Source: Anaerolineae bacterium (GTDB lineage Bacteria > Chloroflexota > Anaerolineae > Anaerolineales > Villigracilaceae). From it: a stretch of DNA of 8,001 bases. The stretch lies in contig DNDO01000237.1 in NCBI GenBank assembly GCA_003484265.1, positions 1,384-9,384 on the forward strand, read 5' to 3'. The notes under the pieces are model-generated. The model was given only the letters and a program-made list of their open reading frames with translations, did not search any database and had not been told where the DNA came from. Positions 1 to 7,058 of the stretch are shown here, in pieces (the first letter of the stretch is position 1; every line of letters begins with the position of its first letter). The translations under genes and the position numbers were made by a program.

Positions 1-959
1 ATGTTGTACATGCCATTGGTCGATTCCCACTGTGCCAATCCTTGTTTCAGTAGTTCATCTGCAGTGTTGTCATTTGTTGGCTTATTCGAAACGGACTCAA
101 TTGTGGTATTGAAAACGTAATAAAACATTTTCATAACCTCGCCTGCAGAATTTGGTCGTAATTTTGGGTCAGCGGCAGTGACACGCCGCAATATATCCGC
201 GACTTGATGAGGCAGATTCGGATCGATCTCACGCGGGTCGGGAATCTCTTGTTTGGAATGAGATTGGACCACCCCCAACTGTTTACTTCCATTCCAGGGT
301 AAATGTCCGGTGAACATTTCGTAAAGCAGGATGCCGAAACTAAAAATGTCTGATTTTGGCGTGATCGCCTTCTGTTTGACCTGTTCAGGCGGGGCGTACG
401 GAGGGGTTCCATGCCCGGTGTGGAATGCCAGTGTGGATGTTGATACCAGGCGTGCTATACCGAAATCAGCAAGAAAAGAGTTGTGGCTGAGATCGAGCAA
501 AATATTCGATGACTTAAGATCACGATGGATCACCCCCTGCGTATGAAGGTAATCCAGAGCAGACGCTATTTCAGCGCCAAAACGTAAAATCTCATCGAAA
601 GAAAGAGGCTCTTTCTTGATCCTCTCAGATAATGTCCCCCCGGCAATATAGGGGCTTACCGTGAAACGCACCCTTTCTTCAAATCCATATTCGTTGATCG
701 GAAGGATATGTTCGTGATGGAGGTTTACCAGCTTCTCCAATTGGTGCTCATCCCGGATGTTATCCGCTTCGGCTTCGTCGGTGATTGGGAATTCGTTGAA
801 CTTAATCGCAAAAATACGCTTTTGTTTTTGGTCCAGGGCAGACCACACCATTCCCTGCCCGCCTACGCCGATCTGTTCAAGCAGATAATACTGGCGGAAT
901 AACGCTCCGGGTGAAATAGCACTCGCTACAGGATGTGAAAGGGAGGCTGTTATGCTCAT
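1..959 (-). CDS. Hanks-type Ser/Thr protein kinase, C-terminus cut by window edge
   Basis: I translated 319 codons from ATG at 959; the frame is open to the window edge, so the protein is partial. All main kinase motifs are present: glycine loop GVGGQGMV (31-38), ATP-binding Lys in AIK (K53), catalytic HRDLKSSN (145-152, D147), DFG (165-167), P+1/APE region GTPPYAPPE (184-192) and the SDIFSFG helix (203-209). It should therefore be an active kinase that phosphorylates Ser/Thr, not a pseudokinase. The activation loop has an STST run (173-176) and T181, likely autophosphorylation sites. The kinase fold ends near residue 280; the visible tail (about 300-319) looks like the start of a TPR helix but is too short to be sure. 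No transmembrane segment is seen so far. The ATG lies 16 bp after the stop of the upstream membrane-protein gene. It is the only start in this frame before an in-frame stop at 990-992, and no clear Shine-Dalgarno precedes it, which suggests translation depends on the gene before it. Natural substrates would be the neighbouring FHA and transporter proteins (inference). Confidence 0.95.
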   Translation of the reverse strand, partial: MSITASLSHPVASAISPGALFRQYYLLEQIGVGGQGMVWSALDQKQKRIFAIKFNEFPITDEAEADNIRDEHQLEKLVNLHHEHILPINEYGFEERVRFTVSPYIAGGTLSERIKKEPLSFDEILRFGAEIASALDYLHTQGVIHRDLKSSNILLDLSHNSFLADFGIARLVSTSTLAFHTGHGTPPYAPPEQVKQKAITPKSDIFSFGILLYEMFTGHLPWNGSKQLGVVQSHSKQEIPDPREIDPNLPHQVADILRRVTAADPKLRPNSAGEVMKMFYYVFNTTIESVSNKPTNDNTADELLKQGLAQWESTNGMYN

Positions 960-975
960 GTTATTCGAGTGATAT

Positions 976-2907
976 TCACTTGCTTCCGGTCACTCGACAG
1001 CCAATATCAAAGATAATGTGTATAACATAACCGGTTGATTGGAGGTTTTCCCGATATTGGACAACAAAGGTTCGAGTGGTTGCGTTTGGAATGGTTCGGT
1101 CTGACCCGCTTCGCCAGTTTCCCTCGGTTGGAAAATCACTAGGTGAATTGTTGTCAGTCTGATTCCATATCAGATCGCTATTAAGGACCAACATATCAAG
1201 TGCCTGAGTTGATGGCGAATCCACCCAGTATGCAAAAAACCTGTCGATGGTAATGGTGCCGCCGCTGCTGTTCGTTATATCCATGCTTAATTCGTTGGGG
1301 TTTGGGTTTGTAATGGCGCTGAGAGATACCGATCCGCAAATCGGTTCGGACGGTCCTCCAGGTGTGAAAGTTGGACTCGGTGTATTTGACGGGGTATTGG
1401 TGGCAGTGTTAGTTGATGTGTTCGTTGGAGTGTTTGTAGATGTCGGCGTGTTGGTTCGAGAAGGCGTGCTTGTCCTGGTTGGTGTGCTCGTACGGGATGG
1501 TGTCAGAGAAGGGCCGGGGGTCTTCGTGGGACCGGGAGTTTTCGATTTCGTCGGAAGCGGGGTTGGTCCCGGCGAGCCCGTCGAAGAGGGGAGCACCAAA
1601 AGAGTATTTGTTGCCGGAACGGTGGATGACGGTGTGAGCGACAGGGTGCGTGTGGGAACAATAGAAGGTGTGGATGTGATTCCGCTCTGGATCTCACCCT
1701 GTGCCTGTTCCTCGGATACAGGCGTTATCTCACTTTCTGAGCAAAATTGCCCTGTCATTGTGCAGGCGATGGCAAGTTCTTCTTCGCTGAGCGGCTCTGG
1801 TTCTGAAGGAACGCTGATCGACCTGTCTCCCTTCTCCCCGCCCAACTCGATACTGACTTTTTGACCCGCGCCAAAATACTGTTCCTGGCCATTCGAGACG
1901 ATTCTTGCCGACCCGCGATAAAGACTTACTTCCATTTCCCCATTCTTGATTGCTTTTATACTGGCATCGCCGATCAAAGTCAGTTCTGCTCCATTGATAT
2001 TGAATGTTACTCCACTGCCGTCGGGCGAGGTGACCATAAGTCCGTCAAACGGGACTTTCTCACAGGATATTTGACCAAGTTCACTGGAGAAATAGAACGA
2101 TTCTAAATTCTCGCTGTCACCGCTATCGTTATCCAATGTAGCATTGCCGAACACAACCATTGTAATAGTCTCACCCGGAAGAGAACGCGGGAGGTTTGCA
2201 ATGATCTTGAAGACAGCAATACCCCATTCGTTGCTATCCAGATTTAGGGGGGAAGCGGAAAGACGGCGCAATTCATTGACAGCAATGATATCGCCCCGTT
2301 CAGAAAATCGCTGAGTGGCATCCGCAGCGAGATCTGCCATGATATTGATGTTTCCATAACACACCTTATTCGAACTTGTGTCATCGCAATAACTACCTGA
2401 GACTTGGATCGCCTGATCTATCAATACCTGACAACTTGCGCTTTTCTGGGCGAGAGCGGTAGCGGTCAGACTGGATGACGAGCCAAAAGGAATATACCCG
2501 CTGCGATAAAGAGCGAACCCCGTTATGCTTACACACATGGCGGCAATGAATGCGCCCAACAATAAAAACAGAAGTGTGGATTGCTGTTTCTGTTTGCGCG
2601 CGGCAGGTCTGTGTATTGGACCACGCGCAGTTAAATAACCTGACTCGTAACCTGTCGCTCTGATTCTATCTATCCGTTGTTTCGCGGTCGCATGCTCTGG
2701 GTCGATGGCAAGCATACGGTTCAGGCAAAATAATTCCTCCCTGGTATTATTTGCCGCTTGCAATAAAAGTTCCCAGCCTGCCAGGTTATTGCGGTCTGTA
2801 GAAAGTATTTCCCGTAGTAACTTGCGCGCTTTCTTTTTATGACCGGCGTTGAGAAACTCAGCCGCATTACGAAGTTTTTCTTCCTGGGAACCGCCGAACT
2901 TGTTCAT
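976..2907 (-). CDS. Single-pass membrane protein: TPR-like N-terminus, external FecR-like domain, Thr/Pro linker, C-terminal beta domain
   Basis: A 643-residue protein whose exact role I do not recognise. Residues 8-84 are paired amphipathic helices like TPR units (AGHKKKARKLLREIL, LNRMLAIDPEHATAKQRI) and would be cytoplasmic. A basic stretch (about 100-108) precedes one transmembrane helix at 111-133. Outside, a Cys-containing domain (C159, C174, C183, C282) leads into a FecR-like beta segment at about 292-355 (TFNINGAELTLIGDASIKAI, then LYRGSARIV and GAGQKVSI). A Ser/Thr/Pro-rich linker (about 411-516) follows, then a globular, probably beta-sandwich domain (about 522-640) bracketed by C524 and C637, which could form a disulfide. 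FecR-like domains are known from sigma-factor signalling, but no sigma or anti-sigma gene is nearby. The adjacent kinase suggests instead that it passes an outside or cell-wall signal to the kinase through its TPR part (inference). It starts 30 bp after the FHA gene; no strong ribosome site is visible. Confidence 0.9.
   Translation of the reverse strand: MNKFGGSQEEKLRNAAEFLNAGHKKKARKLLREILSTDRNNLAGWELLLQAANNTREELFCLNRMLAIDPEHATAKQRIDRIRATGYESGYLTARGPIHRPAARKQKQQSTLLFLLLGAFIAAMCVSITGFALYRSGYIPFGSSSSLTATALAQKSASCQVLIDQAIQVSGSYCDDTSSNKVCYGNINIMADLAADATQRFSERGDIIAVNELRRLSASPLNLDSNEWGIAVFKIIANLPRSLPGETITMVVFGNATLDNDSGDSENLESFYFSSELGQISCEKVPFDGLMVTSPDGSGVTFNINGAELTLIGDASIKAIKNGEMEVSLYRGSARIVSNGQEQYFGAGQKVSIELGGEKGDRSISVPSEPEPLSEEELAIACTMTGQFCSESEITPVSEEQAQGEIQSGITSTPSIVPTRTLSLTPSSTVPATNTLLVLPSSTGSPGPTPLPTKSKTPGPTKTPGPSLTPSRTSTPTRTSTPSRTNTPTSTNTPTNTSTNTATNTPSNTPSPTFTPGGPSEPICGSVSLSAITNPNPNELSMDITNSSGGTITIDRFFAYWVDSPSTQALDMLVLNSDLIWNQTDNNSPSDFPTEGNWRSGSDRTIPNATTRTFVVQYRENLQSTGYVIHIIFDIGCRVTGSK
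1360..1677 (-). repeat. Degenerate repeat coding the Thr/Pro/Ser linker
   Basis: This stretch encodes residues about 411-516 of the membrane protein. It is made of imperfect TPT/TNT/SRT-type units such as TPTRTSTPSRTNTP, denser towards the end. On the plus strand it reads as a run of GTG/GTT-rich units. Such linkers are common in surface proteins of Anaerolineae and act as extended, possibly glycosylated spacers that hold a domain away from the membrane. The repetition also keeps the opposite strand open for 205 codons, which is not a gene. Slippage could make the length vary between strains. Confidence 0.8.
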
Positions 2908-2923
2908 GATAATTAATGATAAT
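2906..2923. repeat. 8-bp direct repeat at the start of the membrane-protein gene
   Basis: ATGATAAT occurs twice, exactly, with a 10-bp period (2906-2913 and 2916-2923). It covers the start codon and the 16 bases before it. Ten bases is one helical turn, as expected for a protein bound to one face of DNA, but the stretch is AT-rich and chance cannot be excluded. It shares the ATGAT core (ATCAT on the other strand) with repeats in the divergent promoter region. Confidence 0.3.
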
Positions 2924-2937
2924 ACAGATGCATAAAT

Positions 2938-3468
2938 CTATGTCCCGGGTTTGAGACCAGAATGATAAATGATCAGGATTTGTAGCAGCCCGAAACGCAT
3001 TTGCGCTCCGCTTCCAAGTTTATAGGGTTTATTTGGTACGAGCCGCTCGTTATTCAACCATGAACCATTTGTACTGGAAAGATCGATAACCTCATAACCT
3101 GTTTCCACATGGCGGATCACCGCATGGCGCCTCGATAGACCCAAATTGAAACTGTCCAAATCTGACAAATCAAGGAATTTCTCTGATGACTTTCCTTCCT
3201 TGCGCCCGATGATAAGCTCTTTGTCGATATGCAAATATGAAGGTTTGGACGCACCTGCGGCGTAAAGGGCAACTCCATTTTTCGGAATTAACTCATAGTC
3301 AATGAATGATTCCGGGATATTTTTCGGGATATTCCTCAAACCGCTGGTGTTTCGAGTCGTTGTTGCCCGGTCTGTATGAGTCTCAGTCAACTGCGCACCG
3401 CAGAACTTACACGTACCAGCCTCTCTTTTATTCTTATTCTTACAGATGGGGCAAAATTTACCAGACAT
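2938..3468 (-). CDS. Small zinc-ribbon and FHA-domain phosphothreonine-binding protein
   Basis: A 176-residue soluble protein. The N-terminus is a zinc ribbon with two CxxC pairs (CPIC at 6-9, CKFC at 20-23). A Thr-rich linker follows (T28, T30, T32, T36-T38, T41). The rest is an FHA domain (about 84-168) with the usual phosphopeptide-binding residues: G88-R89, S112-R113-R114-H115, and S132-T133-N134-G135. FHA domains bind phosphothreonine peptides, so it should dock onto targets of the kinase encoded two genes downstream, or be a target itself. The size and the Thr cluster ahead of a single FHA domain recall GarA/OdhI, where phosphorylation of such a site lets the FHA domain bind its own tail; this parallel is inference. 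I chose ATG at 3468 because it has an AAAAGG ribosome site and begins right before the zinc ribbon. A longer reading from TTG at 3549 would start inside the likely -35 box. It is the first gene of the minus-strand operon. Confidence 0.93.
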   Translation of the reverse strand: MSGKFCPICKNKNKREAGTCKFCGAQLTETHTDRATTTRNTSGLRNIPKNIPESFIDYELIPKNGVALYAAGASKPSYLHIDKELIIGRKEGKSSEKFLDLSDLDSFNLGLSRRHAVIRHVETGYEVIDLSSTNGSWLNNERLVPNKPYKLGSGAQMRFGLLQILIIYHSGLKPGT

Positions 3469-3478
3469 GTTCACACAA

Positions 3479-3484
3479 CCTTTT
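3479..3484 (-). promoter_or_regulatory. Ribosome binding site that fixes the FHA gene start
   Basis: AAAAGG on the minus strand, 10 nt ahead of ATG at 3468. It supports this start over the 27-residue longer reading from TTG at 3549. Confidence 0.55.
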
Positions 3485-3520
3485 TCAATGGAGGGAACAC
3501 CTGATCCCTCGATTTTAACT

Positions 3521-3549
3521 ATATTACCTCTGACTATCTGAAATCTCAA
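3521..3549 (-). promoter_or_regulatory. Candidate sigma70-type promoter of the minus-strand operon
   Basis: On the minus strand, TTGAGA (3544-3549, five of six consensus bases) lies 17 bp from TAATAT (3521-3526, four of six). An overlapping TATAGT is a closer -10 match but with a 20-bp spacer. Transcription would begin near 3514 and give a leader of about 45 nt before the FHA gene. Confidence 0.55.
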
Positions 3550-3570
3550 GAAAACAAACAGAGCAATGAC

Positions 3571-3584
3571 ATCATAAATATGAT
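3571..3584. promoter_or_regulatory. 14-bp inverted repeat, possible operator
   Basis: ATCATA-AA-TATGAT is a perfect dyad with 6-bp arms and a 2-bp centre. It sits about 22 bp upstream of the minus-strand -35 box and about 70 bp upstream of the plus-strand -35 box, so one bound dimer could affect both operons. The AT-rich context weakens the case. Confidence 0.4.
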
Positions 3585-3652
3585 ATTCTTTTATTTGGAT
3601 GGTTTGATACTAGACGTTCTGAACACCGAATTGGTACATTTTCAATGCTTCC

Positions 3653-3682
3653 TTGACATGCCTTCTCTCAAAAAGGTATAAT
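3653..3682 (+). promoter_or_regulatory. Consensus sigma70-type promoter of the transporter operon
   Basis: TTGACA (3653-3658) and TATAAT (3677-3682) both match the consensus at all six positions, with an 18-bp spacer. Transcription should start near 3689, leaving a leader of about 90 nt. So strong a match suggests steady expression unless a repressor acts; the repeats around it are candidate sites. Confidence 0.8.
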
Positions 3683-3695
3683 CATTTTAATCATT
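3679..3695. repeat. 8-bp direct repeat over the -10 box and transcription start
   Basis: TAATCATT occurs at 3679-3686 and 3688-3695, a 9-bp period. The first copy overlaps the -10 box and the second the expected start of transcription, where a bound protein would block RNA polymerase. It shares ATCAT with the nearby dyad. The repeat is seen; an operator role is a guess. Confidence 0.35.
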
Positions 3696-3782
3696 AGTTA
3701 ATTTGTCCGTATTTTTTTCTTTTATCGGGGGGGAAGTAATTGAATATGCCTTGATTGAAATAATAGGTATATAACTCGTCTC

Positions 3783-6700
3783 ATGTCCAAACAAAAAAGG
3801 AACAGACTCGTGACCCAATCAAGCAGTTTCAAGTTGACATTACTGAACAATCAAAACCCAAAAGCATCGGAAGATTTCGAACTCACAAAACCTGAGATTG
3901 TCATCGGGCGAGATGAAAGCGTCGATTTACCGATCCCGTCTCAGGGTGTATCCCGCAGACATGCGAAATTATCTCGTGAGGGGGACGGTTATGTGATCGA
4001 AGACCTGGGTAGTAGTAACGGTACCTTCGTAAACAGCCAGAAAGTGACTGGTCGCCGTCTGTTGAAGGCTGGTGATCAGGTTCGGTTGGGCAAGGCAGTT
4101 ACCCTTGTATATGAAGCGCCGAGAACGGCTGTTGCATCGAGCCCACCTGATTCCAAGGCAACTGTGGCACACCCTGTTCCGGATGTGCCATCGCATGTCA
4201 TGGCTACGTCAATTGGTGAAGAGCCCATGGCATCCCAAATTAACGCGGATCCGCCTCAATTAGTCATTGCAATCGCAGGGGAGAACCCTCAGACATATAA
4301 CCTGACAAATCAAAATCTGACGATCGGGCGAGTGGATGGGAACGATATCATTGTCGCTTCGCAGATCGTCTCAAGCAGGCATGCAAAATTGGAGAAAGCA
4401 AACGGCGGCTACAAATTACAAATGCTGCCTGATGCTAAGAATCCGATCATGGTCGAGGGACGACCGTTGGAAGGTTCGCGCATTTTGCGTCATGGAGATA
4501 TTCTCCGCATCGGCGGTGTTGACCCCGGCATGATGGTTACAATGACCTATAATGCCCCGAGCCAGGCGTCTCAGGAGATTGAACAGGATATTGTCTTCGG
4601 CGAAAATACTTTGATCCAGATTGGTCGCGACATCGGCAATGACGTAGTATTGTCCTCTCCGAACGTTTCGCGTTTCCATGCGCAGATCGAAAGGGTCGGA
4701 CAGCGCTATCGTGTGGAGGACCTGCGCAGTTCAAATGGTACATTTGTCAATGGAGAGCGGGTCGAAGAGGCTGTATGGCTTAAGCCTGAAGATACCATCC
4801 GCATCGGGCAATATCGATTTGTCATGGGCAAGGACCAACTTGCTAAATTCGACGATACCAACGGATTAAGAGTCGACGCGATCACGTTGAACAAGTGGGT
4901 GCGCAAAGACTTGAACATTCTTCAAAACATATCAGTTTCGTTTAAACCAAGGGAATTTATTGTTGTTGTCGGGCAAAGCGGCGGCGGCAAATCCACATTT
5001 GTCGATGCTGTTGCCGGGTATCGTCCTGCAACACCTCCGTCGCGCGTATTGGTCAACGACATCGATATATACGAACATTTCGATTCCATCCGGAACGACA
5101 TCGGCTTCGTGCCGCAAAAAGATATCATTCACATGGAGTTGACTATCTATCAGGCGTTGGATTACGCGGCACAATTGCGTATGCCTGGCGACACGACGCC
5201 TGATGAAAGACACAAACGCGTGATGGAAGTTTTGGAAGATCTCGACTTAACCCATCGCAAAGATGTTCAGATCAGCGGCTTGAGCGGTGGACAACAGAAA
5301 CGCGTCTCCATTGGCGTTGAGCTATTAACCAAACCCGGGCTGTTCTTCCTCGATGAACCGACCTCCGGACTCGACCCCGGAACTGAAACCGCCCTAATGC
5401 AGTTGATGCGCCGCCTCGCCGACCAGGGACGCACCATTGTGTTGATCACGCACGCCACAAAGAATGTCATGCTGGGCGATAAGGTCATCTTCCTGGCTCG
5501 AGGCGGATACCTGGCATGGTTCGGTCCCCCGGAAGAAGCTCTGGAATATTTCGATAAGTATCGCTCTGAACGTGAGCGCCGAGCCGGCAAAATCGAGTTC
5601 GACGAAATTTATGCGATCCTTGATGACCAAAGCAAGGGCAAAGCCGAAGATTGGGCAAACCGATACCGCGAAAGTAAGGCGTATCAAAGCTATGTTTCCA
5701 AACCGCTTGCTGGAAAACTAACCAGCGATAGAGCCGCCGCTCCTCCTCCACAGGTTGAGAAAGTTGCGAAAAAGACCACAGGCGCTGGTTCAAAGCAAGT
5801 TTCTGCGTTACGACAATTCATGATCCTATCTGCCCGCAACATAAAAATATTGACAAGGGACCGCTTCGGTTTGATCCTCATGCTGGCAACTGCCCCTCTT
5901 GTGAGTCTTTTGGATGTGGTCTTATCGGTAGTAATGGGACGGAATCCGTTTAGTTTCCAGGAAGGTGACATGGCTCAGGTCATGATCACGCTTTTCCTCC
6001 TGACCATTTACGGTGTGATGGTTGGCGGTATTTCGCAGATGCGCGAGATCGTCAAGGAGAAGGATATCTACAAACGGGAACGTCTGGTTAATTTACAGAT
6101 ACTTCCCTACGTGTTATCGAAAATTTGGGTTGCCGCTCTATTGGCTTTATTTCAAGCCATCATATATACCTCTGTCCATTATCTGGCGTTTAAGATGCCG
6201 GGCGGCGCGGCGGAATTCTTCCAAATATATATCACCATGACACTGGCGACACTTGCCGGAATGATGCTTGGTTTGTTCGCATCAGCATTAGCCCCGAACA
6301 GCAGTTCAGCGCCTTTATTGGTCATTATCCTGATGTTGCCGCAGATCGTTCTTGGCGGGGCACTGATCCCCCTACCGGGATTCGTCAGCGCGCCAACATC
6401 TACTCGATGGGCGTTTGAAGCGTTGATGAGTATTACAGGTCCGGGGTCCGATGTTGCGGCGGATAGTTGTTGGGCACTGCCCGAAGATGTGCAGGCATCA
6501 ATGAGTATCGATGACAAGGTGGCGAATAACTGCAGATGTATGGGTCCCAACATGCTGAAAGAGGAATTTTGCAACCATCCTGGTTTGGGCAAGTTTTATA
6601 GCCCTGTAATTGACGGACCTGCCCCTGTTGAGCCTGAACCTCTCGGCGACCCTCCTCCGGAGCCGGTAATTCCGGAACGACCCGTACAACCAGCAGATCA

Positions 6701-7058
6701 ATCCGATACTGTGGCAATGGCGGAATTCTTTACTGCGCTTCAGGAATGGGAAGTGCAGGCAACCGCCGTACAGGATGATTACAAACGGCAGATCGAAGAT
6801 TTTCAAGTGCGCGCCAAAGTATACGAAGCCGAAAAAATCGCCTATGAGACTGCCCGCGTGGAACTGCAGGTTGCAGTAGCGCCAGCCGAGGGTATCGTGC
6901 GGAATTTCTACAACGGAGCCGGCTTCACGTATGTAAATAAGGAAGACACTACGGCTTATTTAGCTAAGATTAGTTTTACATGGTTGGTACAGTCCTTTAT
7001 TATATTGATCTTGTTTGTGGCGATCCTGTATCTGCAAAAACGGAAAGATGTAACGTAA
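3783..7058 (+). CDS. ABCG-type half-transporter with three N-terminal FHA domains
   Basis: A 1091-residue fusion. FHA1 (about 18-112) has G42-R43, SRRH 57-60 and SSNG 77-80. FHA2 (about 158-255) has G182-R183 and SSRH 197-200 but lacks the second Ser/Thr-x-Asn-Gly loop. FHA3 (about 266-348) has G281-R282, SRFH 296-299 and SSNG 316-319. The ATPase (about 362-595) is complete: Walker A GQSGGGKST 397-405, Q-loop Q445, signature LSGGQ 500-504, Walker B LFFLDE 520-525, H-loop H557. Helices follow at about 695-717, 731-750, 775-799, 813-836, 842-866 and 1065-1084. The ATPase-before-membrane order and the KEKDIYKRER stretch fit the ABCG/White family, which works as dimers and usually exports lipids or other hydrophobic molecules. 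The loop before the last helix is huge (about 200 residues), with four Cys, a Pro/Glu-rich stretch and a long helix. FHA-ABC exporters such as Rv1747 are controlled by kinases, as is likely here. The substrate is unknown. GTG at 3810 is a possible alternative start. Confidence 0.95.
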   Translation: MSKQKRNRLVTQSSSFKLTLLNNQNPKASEDFELTKPEIVIGRDESVDLPIPSQGVSRRHAKLSREGDGYVIEDLGSSNGTFVNSQKVTGRRLLKAGDQVRLGKAVTLVYEAPRTAVASSPPDSKATVAHPVPDVPSHVMATSIGEEPMASQINADPPQLVIAIAGENPQTYNLTNQNLTIGRVDGNDIIVASQIVSSRHAKLEKANGGYKLQMLPDAKNPIMVEGRPLEGSRILRHGDILRIGGVDPGMMVTMTYNAPSQASQEIEQDIVFGENTLIQIGRDIGNDVVLSSPNVSRFHAQIERVGQRYRVEDLRSSNGTFVNGERVEEAVWLKPEDTIRIGQYRFVMGKDQLAKFDDTNGLRVDAITLNKWVRKDLNILQNISVSFKPREFIVVVGQSGGGKSTFVDAVAGYRPATPPSRVLVNDIDIYEHFDSIRNDIGFVPQKDIIHMELTIYQALDYAAQLRMPGDTTPDERHKRVMEVLEDLDLTHRKDVQISGLSGGQQKRVSIGVELLTKPGLFFLDEPTSGLDPGTETALMQLMRRLADQGRTIVLITHATKNVMLGDKVIFLARGGYLAWFGPPEEALEYFDKYRSERERRAGKIEFDEIYAILDDQSKGKAEDWANRYRESKAYQSYVSKPLAGKLTSDRAAAPPPQVEKVAKKTTGAGSKQVSALRQFMILSARNIKILTRDRFGLILMLATAPLVSLLDVVLSVVMGRNPFSFQEGDMAQVMITLFLLTIYGVMVGGISQMREIVKEKDIYKRERLVNLQILPYVLSKIWVAALLALFQAIIYTSVHYLAFKMPGGAAEFFQIYITMTLATLAGMMLGLFASALAPNSSSAPLLVIILMLPQIVLGGALIPLPGFVSAPTSTRWAFEALMSITGPGSDVAADSCWALPEDVQASMSIDDKVANNCRCMGPNMLKEEFCNHPGLGKFYSPVIDGPAPVEPEPLGDPPPEPVIPERPVQPADQSDTVAMAEFFTALQEWEVQATAVQDDYKRQIEDFQVRAKVYEAEKIAYETARVELQVAVAPAEGIVRNFYNGAGFTYVNKEDTTAYLAKISFTWLVQSFIILILFVAILYLQKRKDVT
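3797..3801 (+). promoter_or_regulatory. Shine-Dalgarno favouring an alternative transporter start at 3810
   Basis: AAGGA lies 8 nt ahead of an in-frame GTG (3810-3812). ATG at 3783 has only a weak AGG 15 nt upstream. If GTG is used, the protein loses nine basic, unstructured residues and FHA1 stays intact. Confidence 0.45.

Larger units (their letters stand above)
3469..3782. promoter_or_regulatory. Divergent intergenic regulatory region
   Basis: This 314-bp gap separates the minus-strand kinase operon from the plus-strand transporter operon. It is AT-rich and holds a promoter facing each way, a 14-bp dyad between them, and a direct repeat over the plus-strand start of transcription. The leader of the transporter gene is about 90 nt long and contains a G7 run (3727-3733). 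I see no convincing terminator hairpin, small RNA or riboswitch. The divergent layout suggests the two operons are controlled together. Confidence 0.7.

Noticed and set aside
131..412. A 93-codon minus-strand frame within the kinase region
   Set aside because: It is a shifted reading of the kinase coding sequence, whose own frame is intact with all catalytic motifs.
1247..1864. A 205-codon open frame on the plus strand, rich in Val and Gly
   Set aside because: It is antisense to the Thr/Pro linker of the membrane protein; the repeats keep both strands open. It has no domain and no ribosome site, while the minus-strand frame has clear domains.
2908..2937. A separate promoter for the membrane-protein gene (TATTAT-like box in the 30-bp gap)
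   Set aside because: No matching -35 box at a proper distance stood out; co-transcription with the FHA gene is simpler.
3469..3549. A 27-residue N-terminal extension of the FHA protein from TTG at 3549
   Set aside because: The TTG coincides with the candidate -35 box, the added residues resemble nothing, and ATG at 3468 has a ribosome site directly before the zinc ribbon.
3727..3754. G-rich run followed by ATG CCT TGA, a possible two-residue leader peptide
   Set aside because: A two-codon frame is easily due to chance, and no attenuator hairpin follows.
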